Positions 21,262-33,074 of a stretch of 64,000 nucleotides of DNA are shown in pieces. Below the pieces are notes generated by a model. The model had not been told where the DNA came from and did not search any database. It saw only the letters and a list, made by a program, of their open reading frames with translations. How positions within the stretch are numbered: the first letter of the stretch is position 1; every line of letters begins with the position of its first letter. The stretch comes from Medicago truncatula (taxonomy: Eukaryota > Streptophyta > Magnoliopsida > Fabales > Fabaceae): the NCBI RefSeq assembly GCF_003473485.1, contig NC_053045.1, positions 24,340,494-24,404,493 of the forward strand, read 5' to 3'. A program made the position numbers and the translations under genes.

Positions 21262-22875
21262 ATGATGGAAGTGGCTCAAGGTAGTCATTTCAATCATGTG
21301 CCTCCTTTTCTTAGTAAGACTTATGGCAAAGTTGATTATCCTTTAACTAATGTCATTGTTTCTTGGAGTGCCACCAATAGAAGTTTCATTGTTTGGAATC
21401 CAGTAGATTTTGGTGAAGATTTGTTGCCTAAATACTTTAAGCAAAATAACTTCTCAAATTTCATCAGGCAGCTTAATAATACTTATGTAAGCAACTTTAA
21501 GTATTCATTTTTATGGATTTGCTTAATAATACTTATGGTTTTTTTATTTCTTGAACTGTGTTATGGTTTTTTATTTGATTATGGCATTAAAAAATAGACC
21601 ATCATGGATTTTTTAATTTGTTTTGAAGCCTGTTTAGATTTATTCATTTGAATATATGTATTTTCATAAGCACTTGTGAGATTGATTGAGAGAGTTTATA
21701 AAACAACTTATAACATGTCCATAAGTTGTAAAGTTTATTGATTTTTGTTGTAGACATTGGTTATGATATAAGCACATTATTAAGTTGTTGATCCAATTAG
21801 GCCTTGTTCTTTTGTTGTTACCATCTCTCATCACCACAAAATAAAAAACAGTAACAAGAACAACAAAAATCATACAAATGTTTATAAGCACTTAATTAAC
21901 TTGTTCATCCAAACAATAATTTAATCTTTTGTTGTTGTTTTTTTGTTTTTTATCATCCATTAAATTTTATTGATTGCTTGAGCTGTGTTTAAGTTTTTTG
22001 TTTGATCAATGCTTTAGAAAAGTTAATAAAGAGCTATGGGAATTTGCAAACATTAATTTTCTAAGAGATCAACCACTTTGTATGAAGAAAATCCATAGGC
22101 ACAAAGTAGTTCATAGCCATTCTTTGCAGAATCCTAATGGCCAAGGGGTTGCTGCTACACTAACAGAATTGGAACGACAGACTTTAAAAGCCAATATTGA
22201 AAAACATAAACATGATAAAGAGCAAATTTTTTTTTGAAACTTCATATAAAGGAACATGAAAAGAAAATGAATGAGATAAAATTACAATACTTGTAAAATC
22301 GTTTGGACCATTGGAACGAAAACAATAAAGTACACTCTATTATGTTAGTCAAGTGCTTTAGAAACCTGAGAATGATAATGGTATATGGCCACTAACAGTA
22401 ATTACAGAGAGAAAAAGGAGGATTCAAAGAAAGAATCATTTTTATAATGTAGCAATCATTGAAGATCATGTTTGAACTTCTCAAGTATATCACGAAGAAA
22501 ACCACCAGAATGCATCTGTTTTATCACTAAACATGGAACGATTGAACCTGCTTGATGATTCAATGAATTATGAAAGGTAATCTAATAATATCTTGTGCAC
22601 AACAAGATATGGAAGTTCGCCCCAAGTCACTGGAAAGTGACATGAACTATGTGCCATTGGTAGTTGTTCTTGATCCAGATGCATCTGGGCCGAATGTAGC
22701 TGTTATTCCCGATCTAGTTGCAACTGAGCTAACAATAATCAATGCTTCTGATCCTATTGCAATTGAGTCAACTAATGCAATTGAGTCACCAAAAATACAA
22801 CATGTTGTAATATCCCCAACTAGTACTGGTTATAATAACGAATTTTGGGGACAATTCTTGCAGGACGAATCGTAA
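21262..22875 (+). pseudogene. Heat-shock transcription factor (class A, HsfA4-like) relic
   Basis: Exon 1 encodes an HSF DNA-binding domain from [15 protein letters not shown] through [34 protein letters not shown], with an extra Asn codon (AATAAT) just before the intron at the conserved position. After about 530 bp of intron the domain ends FRKVNKELWEFANINFL and KIHRHKVVHSHS. The oligomerisation region follows (LTELERQTLKANIEKHKHDKEQ) but then meets stops and shifts between 22237 and 22600. The tail MEVRPKSLESDMN and EFWGQFLQDES (AHA-type activator motif) place it nearest HsfA4. No convincing acceptor AG precedes exon 2. Living relatives bind heat-shock elements in the nucleus. Confidence 0.85.
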
Positions 22876-23900
22876 AATAAAGATATACCCGATCGAGTTG
22901 GCCAATATTTATAAAACAAAAGAGTCTAGACTATTTTACAATTCCAAAACGAATGAGGCTCTGCTGTATGTGCATAAGCTTAGTTTTGGTTAATGGTTGA
23001 ACTTAGCCAATTATTTTACTCCTCACTTGTCTTATTTTAGTTTCACTATGCATGATATGAAATTATGATTGCAAATGTGGTTACACTGCGAACCCTTTGT
23101 AGTTTAAATTGTGGTTGGATGTCATTGCGAGATGTGAAAATTCTTTTTATTGCGAACCACAATTTAAAACAATGCAACTATGCTGATAATAGTTGTTCCT
23201 TGTCCCTTGTTTTCTTTACACATACTAATATATTTTATGATTATGCATAATTGTGACCATTTGCTTATAAAATTGAAAAGAATCATTGATTAATGAATTC
23301 ATGAGACATGAGAGGATTACTTTAAAATAAAATTTAGGCTAGATTACTGGATTTATATTTTTTATACGAAGGGATGATGTACATAAAGTAGATAAAATAG
23401 TCACAAAGAAGGTGGGAGGTTTGAATTGTGACCCTTTAAAAATTAAACATGTAACTTAAAATTAATTCTCATGTTGAAATTTGGAATGATTAAGTTAAAA
23501 AGCTGACTTCAGAACGTTCTGCTTAACCTAACACTTTAGTACCCCTAAAGCTAGATGAGACTTTCTTTACAAATTGTTTGGAAGTTTGAATGATTGAAAT
23601 CAGACAAGAGAAGAAGAATATAGGGGGAAGTTTATCTTTAAAAAGATAAGAGAGAATTGTTTTACACTTTTATGTTGTTTACTTGTATGTTTTGCAATGG
23701 TGCAAGTAATGTTGAGCCTTCCACTTCTATTAATAGAGTTTCTTGAGCTCTTTTAGTCATTGGAGAGTGACCAATGGTCTTGTGCCATGTGTCCTGGGAC
23801 CCACCAACTTTTACATGAAATTATGGGTAAAATGAAATACTTCAGGATGTCGTTGTGTTCTTGAGAATACTTCAGAATCTTGTTGTGTTCATCCTAGGAA
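22876..23900. other. Intergenic, no gene seen
   Basis: AT-rich with short chance frames. No supported feature. Confidence 0.5.
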
Positions 23901-24620
23901 CTCCTAGATCTGAGATCCCATCTCACTATCCTACAATCAATCACAGCCCCTGTGATTATCAGATTTAAACACACAAATGGTGAAGTTACCTTCAAACAAA
24001 CAACTACAACCTTGCTTAAAAGCTTTGGTGTAGCACAATGAGTTACAACTAAACAAACAGTCCTTAACATGTATCAAGAAGATACAAGCAAGGCTCACAA
24101 TAAACAAACAATACTAAACTTGCATCAACACGATACAAGAGTAGACACACAAAGACTCAAAACCCTAAAACTAAACTTTTTAGAAACGACGGCTTGAATA
24201 ATCAATTAGGTCTTGAAGTCCTCCTTTTATACTGAAGCAATACGGGGTAATAAACCTTGTTGGGCTTCAGAACAAATTGTAGATCGTTAAGATGATCTAA
24301 AAACATGAATCAGTAACAAATAAAGAAAGTCCAAAACGGTAGGAACATCTTTAGGAACTTCCAAACATGTCTAAATAATTCCTAAAATATTACCAATCTT
24401 TTAGGAATAACAAAACAACTGATTTTGAACAGATATGCGCGTTGCTTGACCAATAAGATATGAGGACGTGGATTCCCCAATAAGATAAAGTGCGCAAACA
24501 AGTAGGCATGTACCTAGGCATACTTAACCGTGCCAGGATGTTGGAACATCGTATCCAACATCTTACAGAAATGCCTAAAACATGTTGGATCATAGTATCC
24601 AACTACACAAAGATGGATAT
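23900..24620 (-). mobile_element. Possible LTR relic, minus strand
   Basis: On the minus strand there is CAGTATAAAAGGAGGACTTC (RC of ~24216-24235), a TATA box followed by sequence resembling an LTR leader, and repeated GTTGGATACGATGTTCC-like motifs near 24550-24600. I see no TSD or clear ends, so this rests on texture only. Confidence 0.3.
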
Positions 24621-24904
24621 TTATTTTGGCAATAATGCAACCAATACAAATACCCAACATAGCTTATAGTTGTTATCGTCATATCGGCCAATACAAACCA
24701 ATAGTGACCTTTCCTTTAACATATTTAGGTTAGAGTCTCATTCGATAAATAATGAAAAATATATATTCAAAAGAACTTTATTTAAATTGCAAGAGTATCG
24801 ATCAGTGATATTAAAGTAGGTCTTGGGCTCAAAGGTTTTAGGTTTTAGCATCACAACTAATCTTGAAAAAGGATAAATACAAATCTTTTTGCAAGTGTTT
24901 TTTA

Positions 24905-24907
<3 letters not shown>

Positions 24908-24949
<42 letters not shown>
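24908..24949. repeat. (TA)n microsatellite
   Basis: About 21 uninterrupted TA units. Confidence 0.95.
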
Positions 24950-24952
<3 letters not shown>

Positions 24953-25369
24953 TAGTTTGCTTATTATAAAATCATCTATAATGCTTAGGAAAAATTGATT
25001 TAGAAAAAGATTGACTAAAACATGTAATTAGTTTTTTAGTTCTTTAAATTATTGTGCAAATTTAAATAGTTTAAAAGATAATTTAACTGTTAAGTGTACA
25101 TAGACACATTTATATAACCCAATTAATATTAACGGTTTTAAGAGTAAAATTGTTTGAGCTTAATTTATTTACATCGAAAATCCTCATTATTAGTGGTATA
25201 GATGACCTCATTTATACGGTTGGAGTAGCTTATGGCTTGAATTGGACTCAACCCTACTTGTTTCGATTTGGTGTACTTGCCAATTTCGTCCATCAATAAT
25301 GCCTTTGAAAGTGTCATTTGTTTGCTTGGAGATTTTCAAACAAAAGTATTCCAACAAAGGATAATCTGT

Positions 25370-25770
25370 TTTGTTGTGGACCAATGCTTCCAAGCTCGAA
25401 TCTATGCTTGGGAAGTTGCGGCAAGGAGGAAACAATTAATCGTTTGTTTTTTGGGTGTGATTCTTTAAGCAATATTTGACATCTCATCCATCAATGGTGG
25501 TGAACATGTTATCCAATTTGTTGGTCATCAAGCTTTCCAAAAGGATGTTTATTTTTCTCTTCATGTCGTTTGGTTGGTTTCTATCTGATTTGCATGGAGG
25601 GAACAAAATGCTAAAATTTTCAACAATAAATACTTCACTCTAGAGCAGCTTCTTAAGCAGATCAAACTTCACTCTTGGTGGTAGCTGAAAACACATAAAC
25701 CATTTCACCAATTAAGTTTCATTCATGGTGGTCCAATCCGTTAGCGTGTTTCAGTTTGTAATGTTTTTCT
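25370..25770 (+). pseudogene. L1-type LINE ORF2 3' relic (zf-RVT and tail)
   Basis: With frameshifts the plus strand reads CGKEETINRLFFGCDSLSNI, the Cys/His zinc-knuckle region at the end of plant LINE reverse transcriptase (zf-RVT), followed by WLVS, EGTKC/NAKIFNN and SLLEQ-like pieces, and LHSWW before LKTHKP. The same end-region motifs occur in the intact LINE at 44809 (CGKEEERDHLFFQCD; QTFWWLK). A stop (TGA) replaces the Trp after SLSNI. It is an old truncated remnant. Confidence 0.75.
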
Positions 25771-26041
25771 TGCGAGCTAGTTTTCTAGATTCTTTATATT
25801 GTATACTTTTTTTTTTCCTATTCACCACTCCTTGTGCTAAATATTGAAGTTTTAATCTATATTGTTTTTGACATCTTAAAATAAAATAAAATTAAATTAA
25901 CAACTACTATGTTTTTATCCTCGTAAAAAAAAAAAAGGAAAAAAAATTATGCTTTTTTCAACACTGTAACTAAATATTCTGTCAAATATTGAACAGCATG
26001 TGCTGATTGAAATAGTAAAATAATAAAATAATAAAAAAAAT
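25771..26041. other. Intergenic, no gene seen
   Basis: T/A-rich spacer before the tRNA gene; the T-rich block on the minus-strand downstream side (25922-25946 region) could serve as Pol III terminator DNA. Confidence 0.4.
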
Positions 26042-26123
26042 CGTCGACAGCAGGATTCGAACCTGCGCAGGCAAAGCCCAACAGATTTCGAGTCTGTCTC
26101 CTTAACCACTCGGACATATCGAC
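26042..26123 (-). tRNA. tRNA-Ser (CGA)
   Basis: The minus strand begins GTCGATATGTCCGAGTGG and ends GTTCGAATCCTGCTGTCGACG. The acceptor stem pairs GTCGA/TCGAC, the anticodon loop is CTCGAAA (anticodon CGA, plus-strand 26088-26090), and there is the long variable arm expected of serine tRNA. Length 82 nt, no intron. Confidence 0.95.
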
Positions 26124-27628
26124 TTCTTGTGTTACCTTTTCAACCATTATATATATAAATATATTAATATTGTTACAACGAAAGATTGGATCATAAAGTT
26201 TGTGGGGTAAAAATCTGTGACTTGGTCCCAAATGCACGTGCCAAGAAAAAGAGTTACATTGCAAATTAGGTCAATTAGTACTTGATAGTTGACAAGACAA
26301 CCTAAAATACAGATAAAGAAAAAGAGAAACGGTGTCATGAGGGCAACTAAAATATTGGACTGTGGTTTTGGTGCACAAATATAAAATACTTTGTAGAAAT
26401 GAAGATCTATATTAATTAAAGGGCTAAGCCAGAAATAAATCTTGACTTCTAAGTTTGCCTTTTGATTTTTCATGTGACTTGTTGAAGAAAATAAAATAGT
26501 ATTATTCATAAACTATAAGTGGTTTTGTTTATGGGGGTCTGTCATGTAGGAATGTCACAAGTCTGTTTAGTGGGTGCTCTATATTATATTATTGTGGAGT
26601 AGATCTTTAAATTAGTTCTTTGAAATAGTTAATTATAGGATAAATTGGCCTTTAAAATTTTAAGAAAGTAATAAAAATCTACTTTAGTCCATATGATATA
26701 TTCTATTAGTAAATATTAGTTCATAAGTAATATTTAAACTCTACTTCAGAAACCATATTAAACTCAATATTATATATGAATTTTATAGCTATTAAATTAG
26801 TTTAAAAACTCAAATCCAAATGGTAGAGAGGAAATAAAATAATTGAAAATTTAATTTGATGTACACTTTTTTAATAACGCCTTTATTTATTTATTTTACA
26901 AATTACTACTCCTTTGTTTTTTTTTGTTTTTGTTAATTACTCTCTTATATCTCAAAACAATTGAAATCTTAATAAAGAAAAATATTATAAAATAAGATAT
27001 ATGATAGGAAAAATGTATCATATATCTTGGCTAAATCCACCATTGACTAAACATGATGATATGATAAGTTGACTGAAACTTTATCCTATCATATGACTAT
27101 CCAATTTAAATTTATATTGAGAATATGAGATGAGATAGAAACCAACATAATATGATAAGAAAATATTTACGTACTTATCCTTATAGATTATAATTTAAAA
27201 TAAAGAATTGAAATAAGGAAAGAAAAGAAAAAGAAAGAAAATTATTTTTTTATTGAAAAATTGATATATGGTCTAAGGATCGACTAATTCAATGGACGAA
27301 TCTCACTATTCACTAGCAGAGACCCAATTTAAGACAAAATAAAATCCTGTATAGACAGACCCAACACATAAATTATTAGCATTGGAGAGATTCAAGTCTT
27401 AGACATAGAGAAGAGCTCACTTTGATGTTCAAAGCCTACAACGTCAGACCAAACCATGCGAGTTTAAAAATAAGTAAATAAATAATGTTATTAATTATTA
27501 ATTTATCAAAATTATAATATTTAGAAAACTATACAGGTTCCTCAATGAATTATTTTAAGGGAAAAAAAATAAAATAAAGAGGAGTAGTACAACTTGAAAG
27601 AGAAAGTAGAAAAAGAGTATAACCAAAG
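26124..27628. other. Intergenic, no gene seen
   Basis: AT-rich. The 120-residue minus-strand frame near 26147-26509 has no family resemblance and overlaps the tRNA upstream region; I treat it as chance. A sequence rich in short ATATGATA motifs occupies 26990-27180. Confidence 0.5.
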
Positions 27629-27800
27629 AATGCTAGCGACACTCTCTTCTTAGCACTCTCATAATTATCTACTTTTTTATTGAATGAAATCAATGTATAT
27701 TCCACCACTTTATATGAGTTTTATTTTCTAAAATATAGGACTCACACATTGATTTAACACAATTAAAAAACGAGTGTTAAAGAGAGTGTCCAAAAGAAAA
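27629..27800. mobile_element. Candidate foldback MITE
   Basis: GACACTCTCTTCTTAGCACTC near 27638 is the inverted partner of GAGTGTTAAAGAGAGTGTC near 27771. The intervening ~110 bp is AT-rich and non-coding. I could not fix a target duplication. Confidence 0.6.
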
Positions 27801-28600
27801 TGTTGTTGTCTCTGACTAAACCTCTACTTTTCACATTGGAGTTTTATTCATTATTTGTTAGCTCATGTTGATTTTATGATACATTTACCTTCTCTGAAAC
27901 TATGCAAGCAGCATCTTTCATTCAATTTGTGAAATCATGTTAACTTTGTTATGTGTGTGTCAAGTGAAGTGATGCGACCATCATATTTTAGTTTGATGGT
28001 TAAAATTTCATTTTCTTAAGGTAAGTGAATAAATAGAGGGACTGGAATTTAAACTCTGATCTTATATATAATAATGCAATTTCCATGCTAATTGAATTAA
28101 GCTAACACGACATTATCTTTTGTTATCTCTTTTTCTATCCCATTGCGAACCCAATTATTTTATTTTTTTTGAATTTAAGAGTTTTCCCATGTTTTTCCCT
28201 ATTTAAGTGTAATTAGAAAATTGCTCAAAAAAATAAGTGTAGTTAGAAAATAAAATCAAGATGAATCGAATGTATTTTAAGAATAATAAAATGAAACATG
28301 ATAAAACTAGTTAAAATTATTTATATTTTAAATTATTAAACATAAAACGTCTGTAACAAATGAGTTAAGTTCACGGAACTACTAAACATAAATTTTGTTG
28401 TTTATATTCCCATCAGAGTAAATCTCCCAAACTAAATATAAGAGAAAAGAATTGAAAAAGAGAAATTAAAAAGTCAAGCATATTTATTCTAAATTTTATA
28501 TTGTTTTTAATTTATTTTTTGTTAATATTTCATTTTAGATATTATTATGGTATACACTATGTTTTTTTTTGGTGAATTTGTTATGCTACAATATTTTTTC
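27801..28600. other. Intergenic upstream of the BTB/NPH3 gene
   Basis: No coding signal. A TATA-like TTTATAATATAC at ~28602-28613 followed by a pyrimidine-rich leader (28660-29000, many CTT/TTC runs) could be the core promoter and 5' UTR of the gene starting at 29009. Confidence 0.4.
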
Positions 28601-29008
28601 TTTTATAATATACACTAGAAACAAACAAGTTTTCTTGCTATTTAATTTTCTTTGTAGCATTGTGTTGTGTGTTCCATCTGACTCATTTCCTCTCCACACA
28701 TATTATATGTAACACTTGTGTCTTTACATGTCTTGTTGCTTCTTATTCACTTCGACCTTTGTCCTTGTTGTATCCATTCCAACACAACTATAACCCAACC
28801 GCACTACTTCTGTCTCTGCACCAATTGACCATAACCCTTTTCCTTGGTTTTGTCTTTCTGTCTTCTTTTGCTTTGTCTTCTTCTTCCTCTTAGAATATCA
28901 CTTCATGTGTCATCAACATCAACTTTTCCTTTTCCTCTTACATCCCCATTTTTGTTTTCTCAACTGAAGAGAAGGTTTTGTTATTCTTTTTCATTTTTCT
29001 TTCAAGTT

Positions 29009-32000
29009 ATGGATGAAGGTTTATGTAATCTTGAAGTGGATGTAAATGGAGAAGAAACTTTCATGGTAGATAAGGTATTCCAAATCATATTTTTTGTGTT
29101 TTTTTTTGTTAAGTGTATGTTTGATATCACGGTAGATTTGTTAAAATATCAGTGAGTCAGTATCGTCAAGAATATGTTTGATATCACGATAGTTTTGTCA
29201 GAATCATAAGAACCATCATGATTTTGAGTCTGAAACATCTTCCGTGATACGAAACATAAACTAATCTTGTCATTTATTTTTAGTAAACTTTGTAGAAAAA
29301 TGATTCACTTTTGTAATTTCATCATATGCTTTATTATAAATTCTCAATACTTTTATTTTTTAAAATATTTTTTGGTGTGTTTTTATAGGATCTGTACTAT
29401 AGTACTAGTAGTTACTTAGGTTTTACAAGGTTTGTCTTTTGGTTATTATGATGATTAATGGTTAAAGATTATGCTAAATGTTGTTTCACTTTAATTTAGA
29501 AATGATTATGGTTCAATGATTTCACCTAGTAGTTTTTTTTTTTTTTTAATTTCACTTTCTAGCTACCCTTGGTAACTTTATGATTGTAGTAGCTTTCCAT
29601 CCATAATTAATTTGCACCTAAATAGCAGTGAAGTGGGGCAAGTTCTGTTTGTCCATGCTTGCAATGATTTTCCTTCACTACTTTCACTAACCACAAACAC
29701 AAGGCACTTTTTTTTTTTGTCATCTTTTGTTTTATTATTTTTGTATGATTTATGTCACATTTAATGCTGCTGCTATGGTCTTCTAATGCTTTTATGGCTC
29801 ACCTTCGTATTTTGTTTGTTTTTATTAACATTTTTTGACAGGATCTGAGGGTTGCTTTCAAGCTATTTAATTCTTTTCTATACCCTTCCATGCTTGATTT
29901 ATTATTTTTTTTGCATATAAAGTTCCTTGATACTCACCCTCATTCTACAATTTATTGTCTATAACGACCTCATTCAATGTTTTTGGTTTCTGTGCTTTAA
30001 TTATTTTGGAACTTTTCTTTCATTCTTTCCATATATTTTCCTATTTTTGTACCTGCTTACTTTTCTTGTGTATGAGCTCTAGTTATTTCATGTTTTTGGT
30101 AAGTTATTTTGGTGTTTAATTTCTTTATTATCTAGTTAAATGTACATTATTTTCTTTAGACTTTAGTTTAAACTAAAATTGTTTAAATTGGAAATTTCGC
30201 AGACGATTATTACTCAGTACTCAAGCAAATTGGCTAAAGTATTTGGAAAATCAAGTGGTGGAAGTGGAAAGCTTAAAGTAATATTTCATGATTTTCCAGG
30301 AGGTGCAGAAGGTTTTGAGCTTATGTTAAGATTCTGTTATAACAATGGAAAAGGTAATTTAAGTCCTTCGAATCTGTTACTCGCGCGTTATGCTGCTGAA
30401 TACATGGAAATGAATGAATCTGTCAAAAATGTTTCTAACTTATTGGATCAAACTGAGAAATCTGTTCAAGGGATTAGTTATTGGTCATGGTCAGAAATTT
30501 TGATTACTTTGAAGCAATGCCAGAATTTGTTAGTTGATGATTCTTCTGTGATGCTAGAGAAGTGTTTGGATGCTGTAGTTGGGAGGCTGGTTTCGGCGAG
30601 TGAAGCAAGTCCGTGTCCATCAAGTTGTTCGAACGACAGTTCAGGGATTAGGTTTTCGTGTGACTCGAAAAGTACTGAGAGTATTAAGACGAATTTCACT
30701 CGTTCGACATGGTGGTTTGAAGATCTCTTGTTTTTGACTCCCCAGATGGTTATCATGTTGGTAAAGTCAATGCTTTCGAGTAAATTGGATCATTATGTTA
30801 TAAGTAGGTTTCTTCTGTATTATCAGAAGGCGAAATTCGCCACTGCTACTACAGATGAGAAGTGCAAAATCATTGAAATGGTCATAGATATGCATTACGA
30901 AATAGACCGGAATTCTGTTTCTTTCAAAACATTATTTGGGATTCTTCGGGTGACTTTGTGCTTGAACATAAGTAAATGTAGTAGGAATAAGTTGGAGATT
31001 ATGATTGGTTCACAATTGGATCAAGTAACATTGGACAATTTGCTTGTTCCATCTCCCTATGGAATAAACTACTTATATGATGTGAACCTTGTTCTGAGAT
31101 TTTTGAAAGCGTTCCTGCGGCAAGGAACTGGTGCCGTTGCTCCCGTTCGGATGAGGAAAGTTGCTAGCTTAATAGATTTGTATATAGCTGAAATTGCACC
31201 TGATCCTTGTTTAAAAACTTCAAAGTTTTTGGCTCTTGCAACAGCTCTTCCAGATTCTGCTAGGGATTCTTGTGATGAGCTTTACCATGCAATGGACATG
31301 TATCTTGAGGTATAATGATTCTTTCCATTTTGAATTTTGAAGTCTAAAACTTTGGATAGAAATTGACTTGAATATTATTGAGAGTCGATTTCGAATATGG
31401 CCGCTACCACTTATAAATTCTTAGCAATCCTGACTTTACCAACCAATTAGGTTTTTAGAGTCGGGTTAGGTCCTAACTAATTCCAAATTGTAACATGACA
31501 TCAAAGCTTATCGAAGATTTGCTGTCTATATAAATTATTAGCAATCCTGAGTTTACCAACTGATTAGGTTTTTAGGGTCGGGTTAGGTCCTAACTAACTC
31601 CGAATTGTAACATGATATCAAAGTTTATCGTAGATCTGCTGTCTATGGTGCGTATTTGTAATCCCTGTTATTCCACCCACGGTTAGTCTAAAATTTTGCA
31701 TGTCGAGTCGCCCTAAGCCAAAATTGTAAAAAATCTTTATGTTGGACTCATTGACTCAAATCTTTTACGAGCATATATAGTGTCTATTGGGTATAAACAA
31801 TAGAATTTAATTTATATGAACCAACGGAGTTACGATTTTTTACACTGTTAGTCAATTGCAACTGTTCGATCACTAAAAATATTTGACTTTAGTCGCATCT
31901 ACTTTAAAACGGATGTAAATCTGCCATTAACGTCATCTTTATTAATAATAACTTCCTCTTCTGTTATAGGTACATCCTCAACTGTCACAAGATGAAAGGA

Positions 32001-32434
32001 TAAAGATATGCTGTGGTTTAAATTACGAGAAGCTTTCACCGCAAGCATGTCTACACCTTTCAAAGAACACGAAATTTCCATCGAAATCAGCAGTTCAAGC
32101 TCTCATATCTCAACAATCTAAGCTAAAAAATTTACTCCTTACTACTACTACTACTCCCATTTCAACTCCATACAATGATTCTTTGTGTGGTTCAAGTGGT
32201 TCATCTCAAAAGGGAAAGAAAGAAAAAAGCAATGAACAAGTTGTGTTGTATGCTGGAAATTTTGATATTCAACCTGATAATGAGAAAATGAAAGAACATT
32301 TGCAAGGAATGCAGTGGAGAGTTATGGAATTAGAGAAAGTATGTAAGAAAATGCAAACTCAGATGGCTAAGATGACAAAATCAAAAGCATCTGGTCATAG
32401 TTATGGTAAATCTTTGCCAAAGCTATGTTCATGA
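29009..32434 (+). CDS. BTB/POZ and NPH3 domain protein (At3g22104-like), 3 exons
   Basis: Exons 29009-29074, 30203-31309 and 31970-32434 join in phase 0 with GT-AG introns to give 545 residues. Exon 1 encodes MDEGLCNLEVDVNGEETF, the first strand of the BTB fold. Exon 2 continues the BTB (ITQYSSKLAKVFGKSSG, GFELMLRFCYNNG) and most of the NPH3 domain (WWFEDLLFLTPQMVIMLV, VRMRKVASLIDLYIAEIAPD, SKFLALATALPDSARDS). Exon 3 completes it (VHPQLSQDERIKICCGLNY, KLSPQACLHLSKN) and ends in a coiled coil (MKEHLQGMQWRVMELEKVCK). NPH3 family members are plant-specific adaptors of CUL3 ubiquitin ligases, some linked to phototropin signalling and auxin transport at the plasma membrane. The first-exon motif EVDVNGEETFMVDK matches the At3g22104 subgroup as I recall it. 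Function of this subgroup is not well defined. The 3' UTR probably extends to about 32580. Confidence 0.95.
31405..31650. repeat. Tandem duplication in intron 2 of the BTB/NPH3 gene
   Basis: A unit of about 113 bp running from AGCAATCCTGACTTTACCAA through GGGTCGGGTTAGGTCCTAAC-like sequence to TTTGCTGTCTAT occurs twice, starting near 31421 and 31534. Related sequence (GAGTTAGGTTAGGTCTAACC) occurs near 63515-63570, so both may derive from one retroelement LTR. Confidence 0.8.
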
Positions 32435-32631
32435 CTCTGAGTTTTCTTTTTCTTTTATATTCTCTTTTGTAATTCACATCTGTATAGTAAAGGTATCAGT
32501 TTTGTGTGTGTTGTACTGCTTAATTGATGTTGGTTGGGTAAGAACACTGCTATTTGATTGTACAGTCACTAAATAATGGAAAAGTTTTCGAATTTGTGAG
32601 CCTGTTATCCAACATGTACATTTAACTTTTG

Positions 32632-33065
32632 GCCAAATACCTTCCTAGGTCCTTTAAGTTTCCTGTTTATTTCAGATAGGTCCTTTAAATTTCTAAGGTT
32701 TCAGATAGATCCTTTAAGTTTCGAGTTTGTTTCGGATAAGTCCTTTCTGTCAACCTCCGTTAAGCCAAAGTTGTTCTGTCCGTTAAGCCAAAGTTGATAT
32801 GTTCATTAAGTGGGTGAGTTGGTTCTCTCCGACACTTGGCATCAATTTTTCCCCCAACTAGATCAACTTTGGCTTAACGGAGGTTGATAGAAAAGACCTA
32901 TCTGAAACAAACTCGAAACTTAAAGGACCCATTTGAAACCTTAGAAACTTAAAGGACCTATCCGAAACAAACTCGAAACTTAAAGGACCTATCTGAAACC
33001 TTAAAAACTTAAAGGATCTATGTGAAACAAACATGAAACTTAAAGGACCGGGAAGGTATTTGGCC
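32632..33065. mobile_element. Mutator-like foldback element, 434 bp
   Basis: It begins GGCCAAATACCTTCC and ends GGAAGGTATTTGGCC, with a 9 bp duplication TTAACTTTT at 32623-32631 and 33066-33074. Long arms carry repeats of GAAACTTAAAGGACC and its reverse complement, and meet at CAACTTTGGCTTAACGGAGG copies in the centre. A 9 bp TSD is the mark of Mutator-like elements. It lies just past the BTB/NPH3 gene's 3' end and could form a strong hairpin in read-through transcripts. Confidence 0.88.
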
Positions 33066-33074
33066 TTAACTTTT

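Noticed and set aside
23505-23520. Palindrome AGAACGTTCT resembling a heat-shock element
   Set aside because: A single short inverted unit far from any intact gene; expected by chance in this length of DNA despite the nearby HSF relic.
26147-26509. 120-residue minus-strand open frame next to tRNA-Ser
   Set aside because: No family resemblance, AT-driven composition, no neighbouring exons.
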